64,000 nucleotides of DNA, taken from assembly GCA_030015575.1 (NCBI GenBank), contig JASDDO010000026.1, positions 75,292,530 to 75,356,529 on the forward strand. Direction: 5' to 3'. Source of the DNA: Agapanthus africanus (Eukaryota; Streptophyta; Magnoliopsida; Asparagales; Amaryllidaceae). The position numbers were made by a program, and so were the translations under genes. The number at the start of each line of letters is the position of its first letter. Within the stretch, counting starts at the first letter, position 1. Positions 10,602-20,270 of the stretch are shown piece after piece. A model generated the notes under the pieces. That model searched no databases, was not told where the DNA came from, and saw nothing but the letters and a program-made list of their open reading frames with translations.

Positions 10602-10774
10602 CCCTCAAAGTACCGACACTGGCCTGGCTGAATGATGGGCGAACTTGTAGCGTGTAATTAATCCCGGCTAGTCTTTCCTTTTAGGGTTTGAAGGAAGATT
10701 TGATTAAAACAGTGGGAGACATCCTGATTAGATATATTAGATAACCAATCTAATCTTGCAAGAGCATACGCTGA

Positions 10775-11560
10775 GTGTTTTCTTCTCTCTCTCTCCAGGT
10801 AGCGACCATATCACGCCTTAATCAAGATAATAATACGGATATATTGACCGAACCCGCTTGTTGTACTGAGCTGGGGAACGTTGGTCCCGCTCCAACTTAT
10901 AATTGTTATAAGATAGAGCAGGAAATTAGGGAATACCAGATTTCCCGTGCCGCCCAAACGAAGAAAGTGCATGCTGATGCATCTTCTTCGGGTGTGTTCA
11001 TTACATAGAACCGTTTCTCAGTATCCTTTACGTCCTGGGTATGAGATACCGGATCGGGATCCCGCATATGTAATCTGTTACATGGGCTACAGAAAGGTAG
11101 AGAACTGAGAACGGGTGATAAGTTTCATGAGACAGAAAATGGTGCAAGTGTTGCAGCCAAGTCTGTTGGTCACTGTCACCCTGTATTACCAGAATACATT
11201 GATTCTGAACGAATGTTATTAGAATACCGAACCTAATATACAACATCATATCAATCTCTTTATTAGTAAAGAAAGGATATAATTTTGTATTGTTGGATAA
11301 TATTTTGAACATTTCCTATATCAAGAGTTGATCGGTTCAGGCACGTTATCTAAAAGCATTGACATTATAAATCAAACTACAGTTCTTAGTATACAGAACA
11401 CACACGAGAGGAAGAGTTCAGAAATGAACGAATCCTTCTTGAGGCATTGTAGACTAGGTCATATCAATGCGACTCGACTAGCTGAAGTTACATATAGATG
11501 CATATTTAAATTAGTTTGAATTTACATCTTGTGAAACTTGCCGGTCATGTCACAGAGATA
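10775..11560 (+). pseudogene. Copia pol: end of gag region, protease and GAG-pre-integrase remnant
   Basis: In pieces, the sequence reads like the plant copia linker before protease (AQTKKVHADASSSGVFI, ending near 11005). A protease active-site remnant follows: SWV, a TGA stop (11042-11044), then DTGSGSRIC near 11045-11075. GAG-pre-integrase follows with HCRLGHINATRLAE near 11450-11485, and the Cys pair of the integrase zinc-binding region near 11525-11545. The protease would cut the Gag-Pol polyprotein. Stops and frameshifts separate all pieces, so no product is expected. Confidence 0.75.
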
Positions 11561-12360
11561 AGATGACCACAACTCCGTTTATTGGAAACAGAGAAAGAGT
11601 TAGTGAACTCCTGGGATTGATACATGCTGATGTATGAAAGTCTCATGTCTACACATACCTAGACCGGTTCTTTGTACTTCATTACATTCTCTGATGATCT
11701 CTCAAGATTCAGACATATGTTCTTGTTGAAACACAAGTCCGAAACTTTTGAGATATTCACAGAATATAAGTTAGAAGTAGAGAACCAAAAACGGGTAAAA
11801 GTATTATGTCCTTTGATGTGATCAAGGAGGAGAATACTTGAGCACGGAATTTCTAGACTATTCTAAAGGAGAATGAGATTCTCTCTCAGCATTACTCCTC
11901 TGTATACACCACAGCACGTCGGTGTATCGGGGCGGAGCAATAGCACCCTATGTGATATGGTGCGCTCTATGATGAGTACTACTGAGTTTCCTATTTCCTT
12001 TTGGGAATTATGCACTTGTGAAGCTGCATACCTATTGAATAGGGTTCAAATCAAATCAGATGCCTACCACTTCATATGTGATATGGAAAGGGAAGAGCCC
12101 ATATCTTAAGATTGTTAAGATTTGGGGTTGTCCGGCCTATGTCTGAAAGCAAAATCCGGACAAGCTCGAGGCAAGGTCAGCTCTATAAAACTGGAAGTAG
12201 TTCCAGCTATACAAACTACAGCTGATGATTTGGTAGAACCAAAGGATTCAGTAGTTTCCAACGAACCTCAGCCTCTCCGCCGATCTAGTAGGGTTCCTTA
12301 CCCACCTGAGAGATACTTCGATTTCTCTATGACAGTGGGAGCGAGGATTGCATCATGAGA
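11561..12360 (+). pseudogene. Copia integrase remnant
   Basis: Pieces of the rve core are recognisable: an aspartate-containing stretch near 11680-11770 resembling FSDDLSRFRHMFL, then TPQHVGVSGRSNSTLCDMV and RSMMSTTEFPISFWE at about 11905-12010, and AAYLLNRV at 12030-12055. A C-terminal stretch (PLRRSSRVPYPPERY, about 12270-12315) is the usual linker into reverse transcriptase. Integrase would join element cDNA to chromosomal DNA. Several frameshifts and stops are present, and the frame is open only in blocks of under 80 codons. Confidence 0.8.
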
Positions 12361-13535
12361 TGATGACCCAACTAGTTTCGAGTTGGCCATCAGTAGTGAG
12401 ACTCTATAAGCATGGCTGGATGCTTATCGATCTGAGATGGAATCTTTATACACCAACAAAGTATGGACTTTGGTTGCTTTATCTGAAGGGTTAAATCCCC
12501 ATCAGGAGCAAGTATATCTTGAGAAGATTACTTGGTGCACATGGAAAAGTTGAGACTTTCAAAGCTATGCTTAAGTCCATCCAGATCCTACTTGCCACGG
12601 CTACATACCATAACTATGATATCTGGCGGTTGGGTGTCATGACTGCTTTTCTAAATGATGTTTTAGAAGAGAGTGTCTATAAGTACACAGCCAGAGGGCT
12701 TCGTAGACAGTGGGAGCAGCGGAAACGTGTGCAAGATGTTTTATGAGATAAAACAGGCATCGCGGAGTTGGAACATCTGTTTTGATGTGGTAGTCAAAGA
12801 GTTTGACTTCATCAAAATGGTAGATGAACCTTGTATATACAAAAAAGGTAGTAGAGAGTATGGTGGTGATCCTCATAGAGTACATGGATGACATACTCTT
12901 GATAGGGAAGGAGTTTCCTATGCTACGCTCGGTCAATCTCCGCTTATCACAAGGATTCTCCATATAGGATCATAGTGATACCTCCTAAATCCTGGATTTT
13001 GGATCTATGAGATAGATATAATTGGATGTTAGGATACTCACTAGTTGTAGTGAGATGGTATGAATCGATCCTGGGGAGAATCACTGGAAAGGTTCCAGGG
13101 TGATAAGGACGACTGAATGTCAGTCGCAGGCATTGTCTTTACCCTCAGTGGAGGGACGGTATGTTGGAAGAGTTCCAAGCTAGATACCGTGACATCCTAG
13201 ACGATTAAAGGCAAGATACATCGTTACCAAGGATGCTACCAAATAGGCATTCTGGATATATATAAGTTCATAAGATGAACTTCGTTCCTACCATTGTGTG
13301 ACAATGGAGTTATGGCTTATGCCAAGAAACCCCCGTCCCATCTGAAATCCAGATACAATTCTTAGACAGTATCACCTGATCATTGAGATGGTTAATCTCC
13401 AGGGAGATCTAGGTTAGGAGAGTAGACACAGAGGACAACAGCGCGGATCCACTCACAAAGGCCTTTTTCCCAGTAGAGACATTTATGGGATGGTTGAGTA
13501 TGAGATACTTCAACTGCAGCTAATTGTTAGGTATG
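12361..13535 (+). pseudogene. Copia reverse transcriptase / RNase H remnant
   Basis: RVT_2 motifs appear in order: SEMESLYTNKVWTLV near 12435-12475, MLKSIQILLATATYHNYDIW and MTAFLN near 12560-12655, QPEGFVDS at about 12685-12710, IKQASRSWNICFD near 12750-12790 and a YMDD catalytic box near 12885-12895 followed by ILLIGKEFPML. RNase H is reduced to its end, with TEDNSADPLTKAFF near 13425-13470. It once copied RNA into DNA. Frameshifts and stops make it inactive. This is the only reverse transcriptase I find in the window. Confidence 0.85.
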
Positions 13536-13560
13536 TGATACCACAACAGATGACCCTAGT

Positions 13561-13573
13561 GCAAGTGGGAGAT
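13561..13573 (+). other. Copia polypurine tract
   Basis: GCAAGTGGGAGAT directly precedes the LTR start TGTAAGTTATATG, the usual context in plant copia elements. Confidence 0.8.
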
Positions 13574-15734
13574 TGTAAGTTATATGTATGCCCTAGAGGC
13601 CATTACTGTACATACGATGTATATTGTAGTGGATACTAGGACATATATAGAGAGGACTTTCTTGCTCGACATGATAGTATGCTATCTGGTTGTACTTTAT
13701 CTTAACATGTACTCTGATTGTCTCTATGTTACATGTTGATTAAGCCCTTAGGATATGCACTCGACTACTGGGACTATGATGAGATCATACTAGTGGGGCC
13801 ACGGTAGTCGACGAGTACATGCTATAACTGTTCCTAGTCGAGGGTGTATCGAGACAGGGCACCGATACACCAGAGTAGACTAGCGTATACGCATCTTGAC
13901 CCATATGATGGGCGATGGATGATCCCATATCTATCGGTGTTTTACATCAAGGATGGTGTACGGGTGCTCAGTGGTGACTGGGTACACTGGACGGACTCGC
14001 CGAGAACTCCCAGATGGTATTATACCTTACGTCAGATGGCAGTTCTCTGGTGACACTGGTACAACTTAGTCTGTTGACCCGAGATCATCATAGAGTCTTG
14101 TGTGATTCCCACTGTTCTTTGATTTCCATCATACCACGTCCAAAAGGGCGTGCAAAAAGGTGGCTTTTGGGTACAGTCCCGAATCACATGGTGGCAATGA
14201 GCGATAGGAGGGGATTCGTCTCTCCCGGTATAGGGAGTTGATATTGCGCTGTGTTCGATTGGCTATAACCGGAAATCCCTGGCCAGGGTTGCAGAGATAT
14301 ACTGGTAAGTGTTATCAGTAGTTTCTCGAACTGTTATAGACTTCATATCGACACGACTTATCGAGCTACTGGGGTCTGACGTTTACCACCCCTAGGCGAG
14401 ATATGCGACATATCAGACGACGAGACCGGACTGTACGGGAGTGTTACTGTTTGGATTCATAGGAGAATGTACAGGCTTGCTTGTTGATCTTCTGAGCGCT
14501 CAATACCTGGGTGGCTGTTACGTTTAGCTGACCGCTTGCAGCTTGTGGGTGTTTAATATGATCATCACCTACTGCCGGCGTATTGACGATTCTTTAGAGT
14601 CTTATACAGAGGTTTCTTGGCTCAGGCAAAACGGAGTAGGAGCACATATGTGATATGTGCGGGACCGAGGATAATGCGGTATGTGATACCGTATTGGATT
14701 CTCGCGATATGAGATATCGGCCGGGTATATGTGATATAGCCGGGTCATAGTATTAGTCGGTTATATGCGATATAGTCGGATTGTCGGATCAAGTGTTGAT
14801 TCGATAATTTAATGTATAATAATATATATGATATATTAAATTACATTAAATAATATTAGCTCACTAAAAGATTCATTTTCTCACGGGATAATACATTGAT
14901 ATATATGCGATATATGTTAATTGTATTATTTTCTATTGTTACAAAATATATTGTATATGTGATATATAATATTGTAACATGTTAGAGTTACAAATTTAAC
15001 AATGGATTAGGGTTTAGTTAGGGTTTGGATTAGGGTTAGCTTTTGCATGAAGCTTCCATGAAGCTTCATGAAGTTTTGACTTTGTGGTTGCTTGATATTT
15101 TTGTGAGATATTATGTTAACCCAATCCAAACCATTAACTCTAGTTAACTCTCTACAAGGGTTAACTCTTTCATGCTTAACCCTTTGTTAGATTTGTAACC
15201 ACTACAATAATTCATTGTTCATCACAAAAGGATTAGGTGATCATATTCATTCTTCTTCTTCTTCCTTTTGTTTTCTTCTTGAAAAAGCTTTCTTTTGTGA
15301 TGAAAGTAAGTGAGAAAAAGATTATAAATGAGAGCAAAAATCCTACTTCATCATCCTTATCTACCCTTGCCATTTAGATGAGGGTGTTCACTTCATTTTA
15401 TGAGTGTTAGCTTGTGTTAACGAAACTTCAAGGTAGATCATCTTTGTATCGAAGATCGGAAGCACGACTGCATCTTTCTCTTCGTTAAACCTCTCGAGAG
15501 TCCGGAACACGATGATCGCAGCGAAGGGACTTCAACACGGAGCTTAAGAAGTGAAGGACCGGATCTACAAAGGTTATAATCCCTCTCACTTAGTGTTAAA
15601 CTGTTTAAACATACTTATTTTCGCCTAAACCCTAGTTTAAAGATCCGGCTTTGGGTTGTTCGGCACGGCTAAAATTTTAATCGGGCATGGTTGATGCCTC
15701 GTAGACCCTTGTGCGTGTGCCTAGCAACCCTACA
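13574..15734 (+). repeat. Copia 3' LTR (2161 bp)
   Basis: It runs from TGTAAGTTATATG, followed by the GCCCTAGAGGCC block shared with other copia LTRs here, to CCCTACA. The middle (14642-14966) is a cluster of short hairpins. A run of TTAGGG/TTTAGGG-like words lies at 15005-15043. ORFs inside are not genes. Related LTRs are the fragment at 17839-18804 and the solo LTR at 45028-47005. Confidence 0.85.
14642..14966 (+). other. Cluster of ATGNGAT-core hairpins in the copia LTR
   Basis: Perfect or near-perfect palindromes occur in close succession: 14642-14660 (8 bp arms), 14677-14691 (6 bp), 14705-14719 (6 bp), 14721-14743 (10 bp, one mismatch), 14758-14778, 14901-14915 and 14954-14966. All have GTG, GAG or GCG at the centre on the plus strand, but arms differ from one to the next. 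Confidence 0.8.
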
Positions 15735-17108
15735 CTCTGCAGCGCATTATTAAAGGTCAGAGCCCAATTAAAAGGCCCAATGGACCAAAACAAATGCTCT
15801 GCATTATAAAAGGGGGACAGAGCCCAAGTCAAAAAGGCCTAACAGGCCAGAATAAAATGCTGTGCATTATTAACAGGGGGCAGAGCCGTAATAAAGGCCT
15901 ATTAGGCTAAATGCAAATAAAAATGTTGAACATTCTCAACTGGACTTAGCCCAATCATAGCCATAAATCCTCAAATTAAATTGACTGAGCGCGGCTGCTC
16001 TCTTAAATCAATTTACATCCGGTTCGAGGGTACATCTCCGAACTCCTTTAACATCTATCGTTGTAATCCTTCAACGACGTCAAAGAGGTGACGGGTCCCG
16101 ATGGCCATGCATACAATGGACCACCACGTCCCTAAACTGGAACATGGACCATCACGTCCCTAAACTGGAATTTGGACCGCAATGTCCCTAAACTGGAACA
16201 TGGACCACCACGTCCCTAAACTGGAACAGGGACCACCATGTCCCTAAACTGGCAATGGACCACCACGTCCCTAAACTGGAACATGGACCACCACGTCCCT
16301 AAACTGGAACAATAGAGCCTCCAAATGCACTTTTGTCGGATCTAAACGATCCCGTTTAAGTTGATCTTGGCCTCAAATATGGCTAACGTATCCTTAAACC
16401 TTCAAACAGACTTTAGTCCCAAATTGAACTATAGATCCCCCAATCAACTTTGGTTCAAGGGTACAATTCCGAACTCCTTTGACATCTGTCGTTGTAATCC
16501 TTCAACGTCGTCAGAGAGGTGATGGGTCCCGACGGCCATACATGCAATGGACCACTGCGTCCCTAAACTGGAACAATAGAGCCCCTAAATGCTCTTTCCG
16601 TTAAGTTGATCTTAGTCTCAAATCAGACTAACGTATCCTTAACGAACGTTTAAGTTGATCTTAGCCTCAATATGGCTAACGTATCCTTAAACTAAAACAC
16701 CAAACCCGAAATCCAAGTAAATACGGATTTGAACTAATCCATGTCCTACGGCCGACGGCATAACTTAGTCTCCGTATACAATCCACGGGCATCCACAAAC
16801 AAAACAAACACACACGACACGAAGTGAAATTCTGGAGAAGGAGAAAGTGGATACCGCGATGCGGTAGCGTAATTAACTGCAGAGGCTTGCGCCTGCAGGG
16901 AAGAGCGTCCCCACAATCAAAAACCCATCAAACGAGGGGGAATCTGATGAAGTCTGCTACATCGGCCGCATCCGTCTAAACCTCCGATACACGGTGCCAT
17001 AAATTAACTTGGCATCTTCGGAGAGGTAGACGGATAAAACCATATAGCATCTGCCCCGAATCTCAGGCAAGACGTCTTCACGCCGTCGCCGCCATTCGGA
17101 GGGGAATA

Positions 17109-17838
17109 TTTACATATTGCCATTTATTGCTATCAGCTTGCATGTGATAGATTATCGCAGTACGTGCATACTTGCGATTATCTGCATATGTTATGTACTA
17201 TTCACGAGTTGGCAACTCACCCCCGTTGTGACATAGTGTTTTGCAGGTAGTCTTTGAGGGCAGTCGCGGCAGGGCTTCTTCTTCCTATCCTATCATCTTG
17301 TGCAGCGGATACCGCTACGGCCGACTGTGTGCAGTTTTGCTACAGGTGGGTTTTGCGGTTATCCGATGTTGCTCATTGTATATTCGTTGTATCCAGTACT
17401 CTTCATCTACTACTTCATGTATTGACTTAGAGACGAGTTGTGAGGACGATATTGTATATTATTTTGTGACTTGGAGGTCTTTCATGTTGTTTCAATTTAT
17501 ATCGTCTTTTTCTTCGCTAAGGCATCGTATATCTGTTGTGGTGGTTGTTTTCCGTCTTTGGGCATGGATTTGCTCCCGTTGGGGATGCTTTTACTTATAT
17601 TTATTTTGTACCCTTTTTGGGGCTTGTTTTACAAAGGAGGTGCTGCCAAATTTTAAAGGAAATAAATTTGGACTTTAAAAAATTTGTACTTGAGATTTCA
17701 AAAGTTTTAATAATGTTCTTATCACTTACTACTTTTGATGGTTTAGATTGCTGGATTTTCGGCTTACTTAAATTGCGTTACGCCTAATGACGTTACGTGG
17801 TTTAAGGGCAGTCACGTGCCAAATTTCGGGTCGTGACA
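17109..17838 (+). mobile_element. Del/Tekay-like LTR fragment (3' part)
   Basis: The sequence ends CACGTGCCAAATTTCGGGTCGTGACA, here quoted only as its terminal GGTCGTGACA, like the ends of the LTRs at 44742 and (inverted) 18805. It begins where copy A ends, so copy A probably inserted into this LTR; the left part would lie outside the window. ORFs inside (for example 17241-17678) have no recognisable domain. Confidence 0.6.
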
Positions 17839-18804
17839 AGTAGTTTCTCAGTGGGTGATGAGCTTCACACTGACACGAAATATCGTGTTATAAGGGGTCT
17901 GACATTATCCACCCCCTAGACCCGATATGCAATACTCTTAGACGAACAGACCGGACTGTATGGAGATTGTCACAGACAGACTCAGTAGGGGTTCAGATGA
18001 GTTTGCTCGTCGGCCTTCCTTTCGCTCAATACCTCGGTAGCCGTTACGTACAGCTAGTGCCGCTGACGTACTTGTGGTTAAATCCACTGCCGGCGTATTG
18101 ACAAGTGTTTAGAGTTCCACACAGAGGGTTTTCCTGATTCAGGTGAAATGATGCAGTATCTGTATTTTGATACGTGCAGGGCTCCGATCGAATAATTGTA
18201 CTAGTTACCCGGATTTTCGATCAGGCGGTTGATAATACGAGCTTTTGGCTCGGGTTTGTGCCGGATTATTAAATCAGGTATTGATTTAATAATTTACGTA
18301 TATGTATTTCTATATGTATATTCTAGTATTATGTTCTTTGTGTTATTCTATCTCTTTGGGTATTCGTATTTTGGTACGAATACGGGTATTTATATACAGT
18401 TGAGTGTATTTCGCATTTAAACGGAAAATATTCTAGAAAGTGGACACCTCATTTTGGATTATCCATTTATTAATTTAAATGGAAATGAGATGTAAAGGTA
18501 GTGAAGAGAGAATGGTGAGAACCATGCATGAATGGTGTTGACAAATGAATTGTTAATTCATTTGTGCAAACTATTCAAGTATGGTTGCTATATTATATTT
18601 GGAAATTGAGTTTTACAAAACCATACTTGATGTTTTTCACTCACTAGTTTTACTTGAGTTTTTGCATGGTTGGTTTTTGAGAAAAAAGATTCTCATCATT
18701 TTGCTCACCTCTCTTCGCTGGCCTTTCTTGATCTCCTCCTCCTTCTTCTTCATTTTATACCCTACCACCTCGCTCATGCCCATCTCAATGTCACCGAACA
18801 CCGG
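17839..18804 (+). mobile_element. Copia LTR fragment related to 13574-15734
   Basis: It starts with AGTAGTTTCTC, matching about 14317, and shares the GGGGTCTGAC, CCCTAG and CCGGACTGTA blocks. It also resembles the solo LTR at 45028-47005. Hairpins include a 12 bp stem around 18264-18292 (ATTATTAAATCA with TGATTTAATAAT), GTATTCGTA with TACGAATAC (18361-18384) and CAAATGAATT-GTT-AATTCATTTG (18543-18565). It is cut at 18804 by the next LTR. Confidence 0.65.
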
Positions 18805-19783
18805 TGTCACGCCCCGCTTCCCAAAATACGAAAGGCGAGGGGTGACTAGGCCAGCCATGCTCCTACGGTCAGGGAATAATCCCTCCGTAGTCATACTTCG
18901 GCTTCTAGTATTACATGGTAGTCAGTAAACAGTACTAGAGTAAAGAAAATCACAGATCACAATTTTATTACATTACAATAAAGAGTTCGAGATACATTTA
19001 TTTTGCTTAAAAGAATAACTAACCAACGAAATAACAATGTGCTTATAGCAAAAGGGCGGTGCTGATGTGACGGTCTAAACCTCCGCGATCTCGAATGGCA
19101 GATCCTGCTCCTGGGCTGGGTCCACTTCGTCCTCTCAGCATGCACACTCAGGTCGTCAGAGCGACACACATAGAAATAAATATATGGTGTGCGTACAATG
19201 TTATTAAACATGTAAGGTGCGACAGAATACAGAAACATGAAAATAATGAATATCATTTGAATATGAATAGTGCGATATAAGTATTATGTCAGTAAACCAG
19301 GCAATGTGTATGTCACTACTTATCAGTCAAAGAAATCAATTGGTGGAAAGAATGCTCATGTTTAACAAGGGTCTCGTGCATGCCCGAGACTACGGTCCAC
19401 TGTTGCCCGTGACATAACCCTGCAGCCGTGCTGTTAGGCCCACGACCTAATGTGTGTGTGTGTGTCACTTAATATCACATGATCATCCTCTAAGTCGCCG
19501 TACCTCGCTAAATACGAGTTCAATTTCATCTTGATTTCCCCTTCCTCAGGTTATATTATGTATTCAGGTATTAGATAGGTTGTGAACAAATACGTATCTC
19601 TTTCACTTTCAATCACATTTCCACTTATCAATGTCACTTTCAATCACTGGTCTACTTTTGAACTTGCCACAACCCAATCACCAACACTTATTTCGACAAT
19701 GCAAAACAGTCCCTAGGTCTCAATGTAAACGATCACTATGCAGAAGGTATAAAGCAAATACAAAAATATGTAGAAATGAACTG

Positions 19784-19788
19784 AACAT
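19784..19788 (+). repeat. Target-site duplication AACAT, left of copy B
   Basis: AACAT precedes the LTR start and is repeated exactly at 33496-33500, fixing both element boundaries. Confidence 0.9.
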
Positions 19789-19879
19789 TGTTTACCCCAA
19801 TCAGAGCAAAGCTTTACTTTGAAAATTTAAACTTTAGTAAATGAAGCAACGTTTCAGATTCCGTACACTGCGCGCAACG

Positions 19880-20095
19880 CGCCACGCGCCACGTGTCAAA
19901 AGCTGATACATCAGCGCAAAGCTCTATTTAAAACAAAATTAAAGGAAGCAACGCTTCAGTTGCGCAAGCACTGCGCTGCGCGACACGTGTCAGTGCAGAT
20001 GCGCTAGCGCAGTTGCGCTGCGCTTTGCGCTGCGCGACACGTGTCAGCGCAGTTGCGCTGCGCTGTGCGCTGCGCGACACGTGTCACGCGCTGGG
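19880..20095 (+). promoter_or_regulatory. Array of GACACGTGTC G-box/ABRE-like palindromes in U3
   Basis: CACGTGTC occurs at about 19889, and the full palindrome GACACGTGTC near 19982, 20034 and 20079, each within TTGCGCTGCGC-type repeats, 170-380 bp upstream of the TATA box. The 3' LTR has an expanded version (about 31035-31300). ACGTGTC is the known ABA-response/G-box core; responsiveness is inference. Confidence 0.55.
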
Positions 20096-20260
20096 GCATT
20101 TGAGCCAAACAGAATTAAGATTTTAAAATAATCTTTCTGTTCTTGTTAAAACAAGAAGATTTTCTTCTGTAAAACAGAAGCCCTTGGATCAAAGATCCAA
20201 CGGTGGGGAAAATTCCACAAATCACTCAGAAAAAGATCTCTTTAACCAATTTATGGGCAC

Positions 20261-20270
20261 TATAAAAAGG
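20261..20270 (+). promoter_or_regulatory. LTR TATA box (5' LTR)
   Basis: TATAAAAAGG follows TTATGGGCAC and is conserved at 31480-31489 in the 3' LTR. It is the likely promoter for the genomic RNA. Confidence 0.7.

Larger units (their letters stand above)
7759..10770 (+). other. Copia internal region with no recognisable gag
   Basis: Three kilobases separate the primer site from pol, but I find no gag motif or CCHC knuckle. The short ORFs here are unconvincing. The region holds an imperfect tandem duplication (9777-10025), three TTGACCTCTGTCAA hairpins (10154-10364), several short perfect palindromes and a GAAA-loop hairpin (10579-10594). Gag has probably been lost or replaced. Confidence 0.6.
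7068..15734 (+). mobile_element. Ty1/copia retrotransposon, decayed, nested in the family A LTR
   Basis: The element has a 5'-truncated left LTR (7068-7744), a primer-binding site matching initiator tRNA-Met (7746-7758), a long internal region without recognisable gag, a degenerate pol in copia order (protease, integrase, reverse transcriptase, RNase H), a polypurine tract (13561-13573) and a full right LTR (13574-15734). About 1.5 kb of the left LTR and 0.8 kb of the host LTR are missing at the left junction, which explains the lack of a target duplication. Many stops make it defective. Confidence 0.85.
1..17108 (+). mobile_element. Family A gag-only LTR retrotransposon, copy A (5' end outside window)
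   Basis: The order is gag (to 1573), a repeat- and hairpin-rich non-coding block (1574-5400), an antisense ORF (5560-6066), a purine tract (6629-6641) and a 3' LTR starting TGTTTACCCC at 6642. The LTR is interrupted by a copia element at 7068-15734, resumes, and ends at about 17108 with the same GGAGGGGAA terminus as copy B. No reverse transcriptase, RNase H or integrase lies between gag and the LTR, so the element looks non-autonomous like TR-GAG elements. Compared with copy B it lacks about 0.7 kb at the 3' end of gag and several hundred bases of LTR at the copia junction. The target duplication cannot be checked because the 5' LTR lies outside the window. Confidence 0.85.
6642..17108 (+). 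repeat. 3' LTR of family A copy A, split by the copia element
   Basis: The 5' piece is 6642-7067. The 3' piece is 15735-17108 and resumes at the part matching about 20940 in copy B, so roughly 0.8 kb of LTR was lost at the junction. The LTR carries GC-rich GCGCTGCGC repeats with CACGTG motifs, and seven or so 26 bp units of GGACCACCACGTCCCTAAA (16095-16310). It ends in GGAGGGGAATA, where copy B's 3' LTR has GGAGGGGAACA, a C-to-T change. Confidence 0.85.

Noticed and set aside
15005-15043. TTTAGGG-like words resembling plant telomere repeat
   Set aside because: Short, imperfect and within the copia LTR; no array, so not an interstitial telomere block.
17241-17678. 145-codon plus-strand ORF
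   Set aside because: It lies inside a Tekay-like LTR fragment, has no start context or domain, and composition follows AT-rich LTR.
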